Shown here one piece after another: positions 35,684-44,018 of a stretch of 64,000 nt of DNA. The stretch is taken from positions 62,001 to 126,000 of the forward strand of contig NZ_JAHXRW010000001.1 of the NCBI RefSeq assembly GCF_019429625.1, given 5' to 3'. This DNA comes from Celeribacter sp. PS-C1. GTDB lineage: Bacteria; Pseudomonadota; Alphaproteobacteria; Rhodobacterales; Rhodobacteraceae. Below the pieces are notes generated by a model. That model saw nothing but the letters and a program-made list of their open reading frames with translations, did no database searches and was not told the origin of the DNA. How positions within the stretch are numbered: position 1 is the first letter of the stretch; each line of letters begins with the position of its first letter. The translations under genes were made by a program, and so were the position numbers.

Positions 35684-36684
35684 CTATGAGCAGCGCGAAG
35701 ACGACCGAAAAGCCGCGTGGCGCAAAGCTTGATCTCAAAGTGATCGGGCCGATTGTTGCGCTGATCGTGCTGATCCTGATCGGGATGTCGCTTAACCCGA
35801 ACTTTCTCAGCTACGCCAACATCACAAATGTGCTCGCACGCTCTGCGTTCATTGGCATCATCGCTGTCGGCATGACCTTTGTCATCACCGCCGGCGGACT
35901 CGACCTGTCGGTCGGCTCGATGGCGGCTTTTGTGGCGGGGCTCATGATCCTGACGATGAATCTGCTCACCGACAGCATGGGGATCGGCGTCGATGTGATC
36001 CTGATCGGGATCGCCCTGTCTCTTGTCGCGGGTCTGATCGCCGGGCTTGTGAACGGGTTGCTGATCACGAAAGTCGGGATCGAAGCCTTCATCGTGACGC
36101 TGGGGACGATGGGCATTTATCGTTCGCTCATCACATGGCTGGCCGACGGTGGCACTTTGAGCCTCGGCTTTGAGATGCGCGAACTCTACCGCCCCGTCTA
36201 TTACGGTGGAATTTTTGGCGTCACCTGGCCGATCATCGCGTTTTTCGTCGTGGCTTTGCTCGGCGAAATCGTCATGCGCCACACGGCATTTGGACGCCAC
36301 TGCGCCGCCATCGGGTCGAACGAAAAGGTTGCGCGCTATTCGGCCGTGTCCGTTCTGAAAGTCCGCCTTGCCACTTACACCCTCTTGGGTCTGCTCGTCG
36401 GCTTTGCCGTCGTGATGTATGTGCCGCGCCTCGGCTCCGCCTCCTCCTCTACGGGTCTGTTGTGGGAACTCGAGGCGATCGCGGCGGTCATCATCGGCGG
36501 CACGCTTCTCAAGGGCGGTTTCGGACGCGTTTGGGGCACGGTGGTCGGCGTTCTGATCCTGAGCCTCATCGGCAACATTCTCAACCTCACGGATTTCGTA
36601 AGCCCCTATCTGAACGGCGCGATCCAAGGGGTGGTCATCATTCTGGCGGTGGTGCTGCAACGCAGCCGATCCACTGACAGATAA
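35680..36684 (+). CDS. Sugar ABC transporter permease (RbsC type)
   Basis: 334 residues with about nine to ten membrane segments. Family hallmarks are GMTFVITAGGLDLSVGSMAA near the start of the core, LAGLVNGLLI-like (IAGLVNGLLITKVGIEAF), the coupling segment FGRHCAAIGSNEKVARYSAV, and GGTLLKGGFGRVWGT. It forms the channel of the CUT2 importer with the double ATPase encoded just upstream. 31 bases separate it from the binding-protein gene. Confidence 0.94.
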   Translation: MTMSSAKTTEKPRGAKLDLKVIGPIVALIVLILIGMSLNPNFLSYANITNVLARSAFIGIIAVGMTFVITAGGLDLSVGSMAAFVAGLMILTMNLLTDSMGIGVDVILIGIALSLVAGLIAGLVNGLLITKVGIEAFIVTLGTMGIYRSLITWLADGGTLSLGFEMRELYRPVYYGGIFGVTWPIIAFFVVALLGEIVMRHTAFGRHCAAIGSNEKVARYSAVSVLKVRLATYTLLGLLVGFAVVMYVPRLGSASSSTGLLWELEAIAAVIIGGTLLKGGFGRVWGTVVGVLILSLIGNILNLTDFVSPYLNGAIQGVVIILAVVLQRSRSTDR

Positions 36685-36715
36685 CCGCTAACTTTTCGTC
36701 GAAAGGGAGGAACCA

Positions 36716-37663
36716 ATGACGAAGACCTTTTTCACAACGACCGCTTTGGCGGGGGCTGTATCGCTGGGCGTTATGGGCGCAGCTTCGGCAGAAACCATCG
36801 GCGTCTCCATCCCGGCCGCAACCCATGGCTGGGCCGGGGCTCTGAACTACCACGCAGAGGCGACCATCGAACGCCTAGAAGAAGCCTATCCGGACATGGA
36901 TTTCGTTCTGGCGACCACGCCAGATGCCGCGACACAGGTCTCCGACCTCGAAGATATGGTCGCGACCCGTGGCATCGACGCCCTCGTCGTCCTACCATTT
37001 GAATCGGAGCCCATGACCGGTCCGATCAAGCGCATTGCGGAGAGCGGCACCTGGGTAACAGTCGTCGATCGCGGCCTTGCCCAAGAGGGCATCGAAAACC
37101 TCTATGTCGCGGGCGATAACACGAGCTTTGGTCACACCGCTGGCGCCTACTTCGCCGACACGCTCGACGAAGGCGCAAAGGTCGTGGTCATGCGCGGCAT
37201 TCCCTCCGTCGTGGACAATGAGCGCGTCGCCGGTTTCGAAGCAGCCATCGAAGGCTCCGGGATCGAAGTCGTCGCGATGGATCACGGCAACTGGAACCGC
37301 GACGAAGCCTTCACGCTGATGCAAGACTACCTGTCGCGCTTCCCCGAGATCGACGCCGTTTGGGCCGCAGATGACGACCAGGCGGTCGGCGCGCTCGCAG
37401 CCATCGAACAGGCTGGCCGCACGGACGAAATGATCGTGGTGGGCGGCGCTGGCATGAAAGAAATGGTAGACCGTATTAGCAAAGGCGACGCGACCGTGCC
37501 CGTCGATGTGACCTATCCGCCGTCGATGATTGCAACCGCGATTGAGATGACGGTTTTGGGCCTGACCACGAGCGCTCCAATGACGGGTGATTTCATCATC
37601 GCCTCTGAGCTCATCACTCAAGAGAATGCAGCCGATTTTTATTTCGAGGACAGCCCTTACTGA
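36716..37663 (+). CDS. Sugar ABC transporter substrate-binding protein (RbsB type)
   Basis: 315 residues; GGAGG precedes the ATG. Signal peptide MTKTFFTTTALAGAVSLGV, cleavage near ASA-E. The mature protein has the two-lobe type I fold: IGVSIPAATHGWAGALNYHA at the start, DALVVLPFESEPM, VVDRGL and DAVWAADDDQAVGALAAI. The aromatic/polar residues THGWAG and NWNRDEAF are where CUT2 proteins bind the sugar. It is the last gene of the operon and is followed by a strong terminator. The sugar cannot be named. Confidence 0.93.
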   Translation: MTKTFFTTTALAGAVSLGVMGAASAETIGVSIPAATHGWAGALNYHAEATIERLEEAYPDMDFVLATTPDAATQVSDLEDMVATRGIDALVVLPFESEPMTGPIKRIAESGTWVTVVDRGLAQEGIENLYVAGDNTSFGHTAGAYFADTLDEGAKVVVMRGIPSVVDNERVAGFEAAIEGSGIEVVAMDHGNWNRDEAFTLMQDYLSRFPEIDAVWAADDDQAVGALAAIEQAGRTDEMIVVGGAGMKEMVDRISKGDATVPVDVTYPPSMIATAIEMTVLGLTTSAPMTGDFIIASELITQENAADFYFEDSPY

Positions 37664-37674
37664 TCATTAAGATG

Positions 37675-37696
37675 TGCGTTTAATATATTAAGCGCA
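37675..37696. repeat. AT-rich 22-bp palindrome
   Basis: Arms pair in 10 of 11 positions: TGCG at 37675-37678, a TTAATATATTAA-type centre (37680-37691) and CGCA at 37693-37696. It stands between the binding-protein stop and its terminator. It may be an extra hairpin or a protein-binding site. Confidence 0.4.
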
Positions 37697-37755
37697 TTTA
37701 TATCATATAAGTGTTCTCATTTGATTTTCCCAAAGTCGGGAAGTGAAACGAAATT

Positions 37756-37780
37756 GAAGGCCGCTTCCGCGGCCTTCTTC
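37756..37780 (+). terminator. Rho-independent terminator of the sugar ABC operon
   Basis: Perfect 9-base arms GAAGGCCGC (37756-37764) and GCGGCCTTC (37769-37777), four-base loop, followed by a short T-rich stretch (TTCTATT). Confidence 0.75.
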
Positions 37781-37847
37781 TATTCTCAGAGATATCGAAG
37801 CGCTGCTGATTTCCTACATACGCCATGCCCTTGTCGCCATGACTGGC

Positions 37848-38837
37848 TCATTTACGACGAATGACAGATGAAAAGGGCGCGCCGCTGGTGTCGTTCAGCG
37901 CCAGTGGCGTGATAAGCGCCGCGGCATCGCGTTCTTTGGCTGGAGTCACGTCAATCACGCCGAGGTCAGTGAGATAGTCCGGCAGGCGACCGGAGAGTAT
38001 CAGGCGCTCATCCATTGGCAGATCGGGCGTCAACGCATGGGCCAACATCCAGACGCTCGTCGTGCAATTGGCCGTGATCGTGTTATAAAACCCCGGTTCT
38101 TCCTCGAGCCGTTGTGCCAGTTCGACATAGGACAGGAACAGGGTCCGGCGCTGCTCTGCGGTCAGATGCACCGGATAGAGCCGCACTTGTTCCTGACGGT
38201 AATTGGTCCGCAGCTTGACGATGTCGCGTTCGGTCGCAGCAATCAGGACCAATTCGAACTCGCGGAAAAAACCGCCGATCTCGTTGAACTCTTCATCTGC
38301 CTCGCGGCGGATTTCGACCGAGAAGACCACGTTTTCACCCGTGGCAAAGCCAAAGCTCACCAAGAGATGGGCGATGTCGGGATTGTCCCAGACCGAGGTG
38401 ATCATATCAACCGTCTCAAGGTCATTCAGATCATACTCTTCGGTGATCCAACGCGGCGTTGCCTCGGTCTCATTCTGCCATGCGAAATCCCGGATATTCG
38501 CGAGCCGCACCTGATCGCCTTCGACATCCGCCAGCGCACCTTTGGACACATCCATCGCCCAATCGCGCGATTGCTGAGGTGTGATGGTTTGATACCACCC
38601 CGCCACCGCAAGCCCTCCGAGCGCCAAGACGGCCCAGCCCAACCGACGCGCGCGTACAAACCGCAGAGCGAGCGCCGAAAGTGCGAGCCCGACCAGACCA
38701 GAAAGCGCAAGAATACGCGGCCCGCCGGTGAGGTGCAGCCAAAGCGCGGTCGCGCTCCAGGCCGTACCTGCGACAACGATCAGAACAAAGAGGGCATGGG
38801 CCGTATATTTCATCAAACGGGTCATGGGAGCACTCAT
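37848..38837 (-). CDS. DUF4105 (Lnb N-terminal periplasmic domain) membrane protein
   Basis: 329 residues. Two or three hydrophobic segments at about residues 13-33, 42-58 and 66-82 anchor the protein; the rest, from about residue 90, is the DUF4105 domain, probably outside the inner membrane. Typical blocks are AHLLVSFGFATGENVVFSVEIRR (split over two strands), ELVLIAATERDIVKLR and the NCTTSVW motif, whose Cys resembles a papain-like centre as in NlpC-related folds; the family also contributes to lacto-N-biosidase secretion in bifidobacteria. It is third in a pspA-led operon, which suggests a role in envelope stress. Confidence 0.8.
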   Translation of the reverse strand: MSAPMTRLMKYTAHALFVLIVVAGTAWSATALWLHLTGGPRILALSGLVGLALSALALRFVRARRLGWAVLALGGLAVAGWYQTITPQQSRDWAMDVSKGALADVEGDQVRLANIRDFAWQNETEATPRWITEEYDLNDLETVDMITSVWDNPDIAHLLVSFGFATGENVVFSVEIRREADEEFNEIGGFFREFELVLIAATERDIVKLRTNYRQEQVRLYPVHLTAEQRRTLFLSYVELAQRLEEEPGFYNTITANCTTSVWMLAHALTPDLPMDERLILSGRLPDYLTDLGVIDVTPAKERDAAALITPLALNDTSGAPFSSVIRRK

Positions 38838-38890
38838 ATCTCAAAAGGTTTGGGAAGCGGCCCGCATCGTTCGGGGCCGCCCAAGACGGG

Positions 38891-39175
38891 TCAAACGTCG
38901 GTGTCGCCGCGGGCTTCAGCCAAGAGGCGCTCTGTGCGTGCGTCTTCAAGCTTGTTGTAGAGGCGTTCTGATTCTTCTTTATCGCGCAGAGCCTTGGTGA
39001 TCGAGGCCGTCGAGTAGACGAGCATCAAGGCGGCCATCGCGTAATAGCCTTTGGCAGAGAAACTGGCCTCCAGCGACCAGATGCCACCGGCCATCATCAA
39101 GGCCGCGATAGAGAAATTGAAATAGGTGAAGAGGTTCCAGGCGTTGGACACTTTGGGGGTATAGGATTTCGACAT
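38891..39175 (-). CDS. YiaA/YiaB-family inner membrane protein
   Basis: 94 residues with two membrane helices (about 13-33 and 42-61) joined by a short turn, the YiaAB two-helix domain: NAWNLFTYFNFSIAALMMAG then KGYYAMAALMLVYSTASITK. The C-terminal 35 residues are charged and helical (KEESERLYNKLEDARTERL), likely a cytoplasmic coiled coil. It lies between pspA and the DUF4105 gene, as commonly seen in alphaproteobacteria, and probably shares in a membrane-stress response. Biochemical function is unknown. Confidence 0.82.
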   Translation of the reverse strand: MSKSYTPKVSNAWNLFTYFNFSIAALMMAGGIWSLEASFSAKGYYAMAALMLVYSTASITKALRDKEESERLYNKLEDARTERLLAEARGDTDV

Positions 39176-39230
39176 TTTTTAGGTTCCTTTGACTGTGTGT
39201 TTGATTGGGCTTAGCGAAATAGGTCGAGTG

Positions 39231-39908
39231 TCAGGCAGTTTTGGCGCGCAGACGGTCAAGCACATGGGCGGCTTCCGGTCGCAGCGGCGCGCCGCAGCCG
39301 GCGGCAGCAAGGCGGGCCACTGTGCCCTCCGCTGAGGGCCCCGTGGTCAAATCACGCAGGGCAACATCGACAGCCTCGGCGTGCTCTTGGCGGGATTGCA
39401 GGCGCTCCAAGGTGGCTTCGGCCTCGCGCAGGCTTGAGACAACGCCGTCCGGCATGGTGCCGCGCAGCTTTTGAGTGCGGGCGGCGGCATCAGCGATTTG
39501 TTTGCCCCGCTGCAATGCGCGCAAACGCTGCTCAGACAAACTCACCTGTTCGCGCAGGCGGCGGATTTCCGCATCATAGTGGGCCGTAGCCCGCGCCGAG
39601 GCGGCGGCTTCGGCCTCGAGTTCGGCAATCGCCGAGGCGGCTTCTGTGGCCAGATCCTCGCGGTCTTGCCGCAGGGCCTCAACGGCACGCACCTCAAGAT
39701 CATTGATCTGATCTGCAATCTTGGCGGCGTTCTTTTTTTCACGCTCGGCGTATGCGATCACAATGGCGACAGCACGCTTTGCGCCTTGAAGCCCATCGGC
39801 GGCGTCGCGCAATTGCTGGCGCAGAATGGTCAGCGCATTTGCGTCCTCAATGGCCTCTGTCGCATCATACGAACGGGCCCGAACGAGGGTCGTAAACATC
39901 TTGAACAT
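39231..39908 (-). CDS. pspA: PspA/IM30-family membrane-stress protein
   Basis: 225 residues, almost wholly helical with long heptad patterns (for example IADQINDLEVRAVEALRQDR and ATAHYDAEIRRLREQVSLSE). PspA proteins assemble on damaged inner membrane and prevent proton leakage. The N-terminal amphipathic helix starts MFKMFTTLVRARSYDATEAI, replacing the usual MGIFSR start, and the C-terminal 40 residues (EGTVARLAAAGCG onward) are specific to this subgroup. GGAG is close to the ATG. It is the first gene of a three-gene operon divergent from a TetR gene with repeated operators between them. No pspF or pspB/C genes are seen. Confidence 0.85.
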   Translation of the reverse strand: MFKMFTTLVRARSYDATEAIEDANALTILRQQLRDAADGLQGAKRAVAIVIAYAEREKKNAAKIADQINDLEVRAVEALRQDREDLATEAASAIAELEAEAAASARATAHYDAEIRRLREQVSLSEQRLRALQRGKQIADAAARTQKLRGTMPDGVVSSLREAEATLERLQSRQEHAEAVDVALRDLTTGPSAEGTVARLAAAGCGAPLRPEAAHVLDRLRAKTA

Positions 39909-39925
39909 CGTAAGCTCCTTCTTTA

Positions 39926-39938
39926 TGAACGCTGTTCA
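39926..39938. promoter_or_regulatory. TetR operator copy 1
   Basis: TGAACGCTGTTCA, a 13-base palindrome with one changed base compared with copies 2 and 3, 18 bases before the pspA start and so downstream of or within its promoter. Confidence 0.75.
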
Positions 39939-39945
39939 TGAAACC

Positions 39946-39974
39946 TGTATGCAGCAATCATGAACGTTGTTCAA
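39946..39974 (-). promoter_or_regulatory. Candidate pspA promoter
   Basis: On the minus strand TTGAAC (39969-39974), a 17-base spacer and CATACA (39946-39951). The -35 overlaps operator copy 2, as expected for repression by the TetR protein. Confidence 0.5.
39961..39973. promoter_or_regulatory. TetR operator copy 2
   Basis: TGAACGTTGTTCA, identical to copy 3 and 35 bases from copy 1 (centre to centre); it overlaps the proposed -35 of pspA. Confidence 0.78.
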
Positions 39975-39982
39975 GACTAAAA

Positions 39983-39995
39983 TGAACGTTGTTCA
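39983..39995. promoter_or_regulatory. TetR operator copy 3
   Basis: TGAACGTTGTTCA, 22 bases from copy 2 (two helical turns), ending 20 bases before the TetR start, so it can also serve for autoregulation. Confidence 0.78.
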
Positions 39996-40015
39996 AAAAA
40001 ATTTCGAGGGTCGAT

Positions 40016-40630
40016 GTGAGCACCACGCGCGAAGCTAAAAAAGCCGAATTGAAAAAGCGCCTGATCGAAGCCGCCGAGGCGGAGATCATCGAACATGGTC
40101 TGGCGGGACTGAAAGCACGGGCCGTGACAGCCCGGGCGGGCTGCGCCTTGGGGTCGCTTTATACGGTGGTCGAAGATCTCGACATGTTGGTGATCGAGGT
40201 AAATTCGCGCACCCTTTCCGAATTGGGCACGGCGCTGACCGAAGCAGTCACACAGGCAGGCGACACGCCGCAGCAGGCGCTTCAGGCGCTCGCCCTGCGA
40301 TACGCCGATTTCGCCATCGCGCATCAGCCGCTTTGGCTCTCGCTGTTCGAACATCGCCTGCCCGAAGGTCAGGACATCCCCGACTGGCACAAACAGGAGC
40401 ATGCGGTTCTCGTCGAAGTCATCGCGCCACATCTGGCAAAACTACGCCCAGACATGACGCAAGAGGCCCTGATCCTACGAACCCGCACCACTTTTGCCGC
40501 CGTGCATGGCGTGGTCTATCTTGCCCTACAGGGCCGCTTTGTCGGCGTGCCGATGGACGCCCTGACATCGGAAATTTCCGGTCTCGTGGAGACGTTGACG
40601 GCAGGAGCGGCGCAAATAGCGCAGGCATAA
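40016..40630 (+). CDS. TetR-family transcriptional regulator
   Basis: 204 residues from the GTG at 40016, preceded by GAGGG; a TTG at 39989 would lie inside operator copy 3. The N-terminal helix-turn-helix spans about residues 12-55 (KKRLIEAAEAEIIEHG, then RAVTARAGCALGSLYTVVED). The C-terminal domain carries the TetR_C-type WLSLFEHRLP segment. It is divergent from pspA-yiaAB-DUF4105; three near-identical palindromes in the gap make it the likely repressor of that operon and of itself. Ligand unknown, perhaps an amphipathic compound that disturbs the membrane. Confidence 0.88.
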   Translation: MSTTREAKKAELKKRLIEAAEAEIIEHGLAGLKARAVTARAGCALGSLYTVVEDLDMLVIEVNSRTLSELGTALTEAVTQAGDTPQQALQALALRYADFAIAHQPLWLSLFEHRLPEGQDIPDWHKQEHAVLVEVIAPHLAKLRPDMTQEALILRTRTTFAAVHGVVYLALQGRFVGVPMDALTSEISGLVETLTAGAAQIAQA

Positions 40631-40665
40631 ACACCGGCTCAGGACGCAAAGGCTGCGACACGGAC

Positions 40666-40695
40666 GCACAGGACATGGATGCACAGGACATGGAT
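40666..40695. repeat. Two tandem copies of a 15-bp unit
   Basis: GCACAGGACATGGAT is repeated exactly at 40666-40680 and 40681-40695 in the gap between the tetR gene and trhO. A third partial match (GCAC) follows. A simple local duplication with no evident role. Confidence 0.8.
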
Positions 40696-40742
40696 GCACT
40701 GAGGGCTTGCCTGATGTGACACACAGGCGTATCGAACAGCAC

Positions 40743-41645
40743 ATGTTTACAGTCTGCGCGCTCTATCACTTCACCCGCTTCGAAGACCCCGCCGCCCTGC
40801 GGTCGGGCCTCTTGGATCTTTGTATGGCCGAGGGCATCACCGGATCGCTTTTGTTGGCGAAAGAGGGGATCAACGGCACGGTTGCAGGGCCCACGCCCGC
40901 CGCAATTGAACGGCTGGTTGCACATATTCGCAGCCTGCCGGGATGTGCCGATTTCGAATACAAACTTTCGACCGCCGCCGAACAACCGTTCAACAGAATG
41001 AAAGTGCGGCTCAAGAAAGAGATCGTCACCATGGGGCAACCCGATGTCGACCCGAAAGCCCGGGTTGGGCACTATTGCAGCCCCGAAGAATGGAACGAAC
41101 TGATTTCAGCGGATGACGTCGCGATCATCGACACGCGCAACGATTACGAAGTGCAGATTGGCACCTTCAAAGACGCGATCGACCCGAAGACAAAGAGCTT
41201 CCGCGAGTTCCCGCAATGGTGGGAAGAGAACAAGGATCGCTTCCACAACAAACGCATCGCGATGTTCTGCACCGGAGGTATCCGCTGTGAGAAATCGACG
41301 AATTTCCTGTTGGGACAGGGCATCGAAGAGGTCTACCACCTCAAGGGCGGTATCCTGAAATATCTCGAAGAGATGCCGCAGGAGGAGAGCCTTTGGGAAG
41401 GTGAGTGTTTCGTGTTTGATCAACGCGTGTCCATCGGGCATGGGTTGACCGAGGGGCCGCATGAGCTGTGCCACGCCTGCCGCCGCCCGATCCTACCTGA
41501 GGACAAAGCGCGCCCGGAATATGAGGATGGTGTGTCCTGCCATCAGTGCATCGATGAAACGGATGACGACCGCAAGGAACGTTTCCGCGAGCGTCAGAAG
41601 CAGATTGCACTGGCGAAGGCACGAGGCGAGCGCCACTTCGGCTAG
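40743..41645 (+). CDS. trhO: tRNA uridine(34) hydroxylase (rhodanese-related)
   Basis: 300 residues from the ATG at 40743. TrhO (YceA) makes 5-hydroxyuridine at the wobble position of certain tRNAs in an oxygen-dependent way. The N-terminal acylphosphatase-like domain (GITGSLLLAKEGINGTVAGP) precedes a rhodanese domain with IIDTRNDYEVQIG and the active-site loop MFCTGGIRCEKST (catalytic Cys). The C-terminal region has two cysteine pairs (CHACRRP and CHQC) that may bind zinc. It converges on the RTX gene with 27 bases between. Confidence 0.93.
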   Translation: MFTVCALYHFTRFEDPAALRSGLLDLCMAEGITGSLLLAKEGINGTVAGPTPAAIERLVAHIRSLPGCADFEYKLSTAAEQPFNRMKVRLKKEIVTMGQPDVDPKARVGHYCSPEEWNELISADDVAIIDTRNDYEVQIGTFKDAIDPKTKSFREFPQWWEENKDRFHNKRIAMFCTGGIRCEKSTNFLLGQGIEEVYHLKGGILKYLEEMPQEESLWEGECFVFDQRVSIGHGLTEGPHELCHACRRPILPEDKARPEYEDGVSCHQCIDETDDDRKERFRERQKQIALAKARGERHFG

Positions 41646-41672
41646 ACATCCTTGTCGTGTCGCCACAAAGCG

Positions 41673-44018
41673 TCAGATAAATTCCATGGCGCCGACCAAG
41701 TCGTTTGGGTCCGTGATACCCTCAAAGGCCAAAGAGTTTTTCTCATCGAACACAAGCATGAATAGGTCTCCATCCCACACGCCATAGATCTCTATGATTT
41801 GCTGGCTGGTCAAATCAGCCCCACCCCAGAGGGCGTTGTCCAGAATCAAGATGTCCATGCCTGAGTTAAAATCGCGGATGTAATCGTGCCCGAGGTCAAA
41901 CACGAACTCGTCGCTTCCACGTCCTCCGGAAAGGTAATCATCGCCTTCGCCGCCTTCTAGGCGATCATCTCCATTGCCGCCATAGAGACGATCATTGCCG
42001 CTATGTCCGCGAAGGAGATCGTTGCCATCGCCGCCCTTGAGATAATCGTGGCCCCAGTACCCGTAGACCCGATCATCCCCGTCGTCGCCGTACACACGAT
42101 CTTTATGCTTGCCACCATGCAATTTGTCATTGCCATCGCCGCCATAGATCTGATCGCGCCCGGTCTGGCCATAGATCGTATCATTGCCCAAACCACCGTA
42201 AATGTGGTTGTCCGCAGGATCCCCGGCCACCCGATCATCATAACTCGTACCGACGATGTTTTCGATATTGCTCAGACTATCGCCGTAGGCCGCCCCAGCA
42301 TTGTGATTTGAATCTGCCAGATCGACGATTACCTTGGAGCCCAGCGCCGAATAGTCGACCGTATCCACCCCATCTTGACCATTGTAGGTGTCGCCACCGC
42401 CAAAACCGATCAGAATATCGTCGCCGCTGCCTCCAGTGATGACATCGCTATTTGAAGTGCCATACAGCACACCCTCGTAAGTCCCCTCCGGATGCATGAT
42501 TACTCCATTGCCGATTTCGGGCATGTAGTGTGACAAATCCAGATCAATGGCACCTGAGACCTGCTCCCAAGTCAGAGGCATTCCATTGCGGGTGACCAGC
42601 TCGATGACCTCGTCGCCGTAGATCAGACGTCCGCCGGTCGCCGTACTGACGAAGGTCAGCTGATCGACATTGCGCAGAAAATCAAAAGCCGAAAGGTCCA
42701 GACGATCCTTGCTATATTCAAAGTCGACGATGGTGTCAGTCTCGCCATCCGCAGCAAAGACAAAGACATCCGATCCCGTCGCACCCGACAACGTGTCGGA
42801 GCCCGCGCCATCGTAGATAAAGTCGTTTCCTCCGCCTCCCCAAATATCATCGGCAAAATCGCTTCCGACGATATGGTCGGACTCTGCCGTACCGATCAGC
42901 TGACTTTCCGTGCCATCGGCGAAAAGGACAACACCGTCGAAACCGGTGTCTAATGTCAGGCTTTGAAGGCCCGTTTCGGCATCTGAAGCCGCAAGAATCG
43001 TAAGGGTATTGCCATCGCTGTAGAGCTGAATCTCTGACACATTCGTGAGCCCGAACTCGGCGGCATCTACGATCGACACCCGATGTACGAGGGTTCCGTC
43101 TGGCATAAGGTTGAACACGGTGACCCCGTCATCGGAGCCGACCGCCACCACAAAGACCACACCGTCGATCACGATGGTTTCGACCTGATCAGCATTCATG
43201 AAACGCGTGTTCAAACTGTCGATCACATGATCGGTCAGCATCATCTCGCCCGTCTCGGAGATCGCAATCACGGTCAGGGAAGAACTGCCCGCGGAGGCCA
43301 CGATGGCATAGGTAGTCCCATCTTGCTCGACCATAGAGATGTCCTGAATCGTGTTGATGCCCAGACCTTGCGCAGCGCCGAAAGAGGCCGACGCTGTCAG
43401 GGCGCCGGTCTCATCGATTGTTGCGCAGGTGATACTGTTGCCATTGAGTGTGCCGTAGATGACGAAATCCGTACCATTCACTTCGAATGTGGCCAGTGCA
43501 GCGACACCATCGCCCCCCATCAGCACAAGAGATGAGACTTCTGTGAGATGCCCTGCCGCATCGACCGTGTAACTGGTCAGCGCGCCCGATCCGACAGCAG
43601 AGCCGATCATAACATGCCCGATCCCGTCCACCTCGGCGAACCCAACGGCGGTCATGTTGAGCGCGGTGCTCTCGGCCCCGGCGGAGGCGCCACGCGTCAG
43701 ATTACCATGAGCGTCCATTGAGATAGACAAACCCGCAAGTGTGTCCGTGCCTTCTAGCGCAAAATGCCAAACCCCGCCGATCTCCTGAATGGTCACCCCG
43801 TCAGGGGGCGCAGCGGAACTGACGAAATAGGCCTCGTCCACATGGCTCAACGCTCCGCTTGCGGGATCATAGGCGTAAGTGATGACGACCCCGAGTTCGC
43901 GTGAACTGGCCACAAGGAAAAGCCCGTTCGGAGTCTGCACCAGATTCAAGTCGGAAAACCTGATATCATGTTCCAGAGTGTCTATGTCGAAGTGCTTGCT
44001 ATTGATCAAACCCACCAT
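41673..44018 (-). CDS. RTX calcium-binding protein with N-terminal predicted beta-propeller
   Basis: 781 residues from the ATG at 44018 (GGGGGTT upstream); the longer open frame has no ribosome-binding site. There is no Sec signal, as expected for type I secretion. Residues about 20-420 repeat a strand pattern of roughly 50 residues (for example DGTTYAIVASAGSSSLTVIA and DGVVFVVAVGSDDGVTVFNL), which suggests a seven-bladed lactonase/YVTN-like propeller. The C-terminal third holds two blocks of GGxGxDxL calcium-binding nonapeptides (about residues 450-500 and 585-730, e.g. YGGLGNDTIYGQTG). It is divergent from an RTX subtilase. Extracellular role is unknown. Confidence 0.85.
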   Translation of the reverse strand: MVGLINSKHFDIDTLEHDIRFSDLNLVQTPNGLFLVASSRELGVVITYAYDPASGALSHVDEAYFVSSAAPPDGVTIQEIGGVWHFALEGTDTLAGLSISMDAHGNLTRGASAGAESTALNMTAVGFAEVDGIGHVMIGSAVGSGALTSYTVDAAGHLTEVSSLVLMGGDGVAALATFEVNGTDFVIYGTLNGNSITCATIDETGALTASASFGAAQGLGINTIQDISMVEQDGTTYAIVASAGSSSLTVIAISETGEMMLTDHVIDSLNTRFMNADQVETIVIDGVVFVVAVGSDDGVTVFNLMPDGTLVHRVSIVDAAEFGLTNVSEIQLYSDGNTLTILAASDAETGLQSLTLDTGFDGVVLFADGTESQLIGTAESDHIVGSDFADDIWGGGGNDFIYDGAGSDTLSGATGSDVFVFAADGETDTIVDFEYSKDRLDLSAFDFLRNVDQLTFVSTATGGRLIYGDEVIELVTRNGMPLTWEQVSGAIDLDLSHYMPEIGNGVIMHPEGTYEGVLYGTSNSDVITGGSGDDILIGFGGGDTYNGQDGVDTVDYSALGSKVIVDLADSNHNAGAAYGDSLSNIENIVGTSYDDRVAGDPADNHIYGGLGNDTIYGQTGRDQIYGGDGNDKLHGGKHKDRVYGDDGDDRVYGYWGHDYLKGGDGNDLLRGHSGNDRLYGGNGDDRLEGGEGDDYLSGGRGSDEFVFDLGHDYIRDFNSGMDILILDNALWGGADLTSQQIIEIYGVWDGDLFMLVFDEKNSLAFEGITDPNDLVGAMEFI

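Noticed and set aside
40666-40695. The 15-bp tandem duplication as a regulatory element
   Set aside because: Only two copies, no palindrome, and it lies at the 3' side of the tetR gene; more likely a slippage duplication.
41930-42260. Short repeated DNA units that look like a tandem repeat array
   Set aside because: They encode the calcium-binding nonapeptides of the RTX protein; the same holds for 46008-46430. They are not a CRISPR array or a mobile element.
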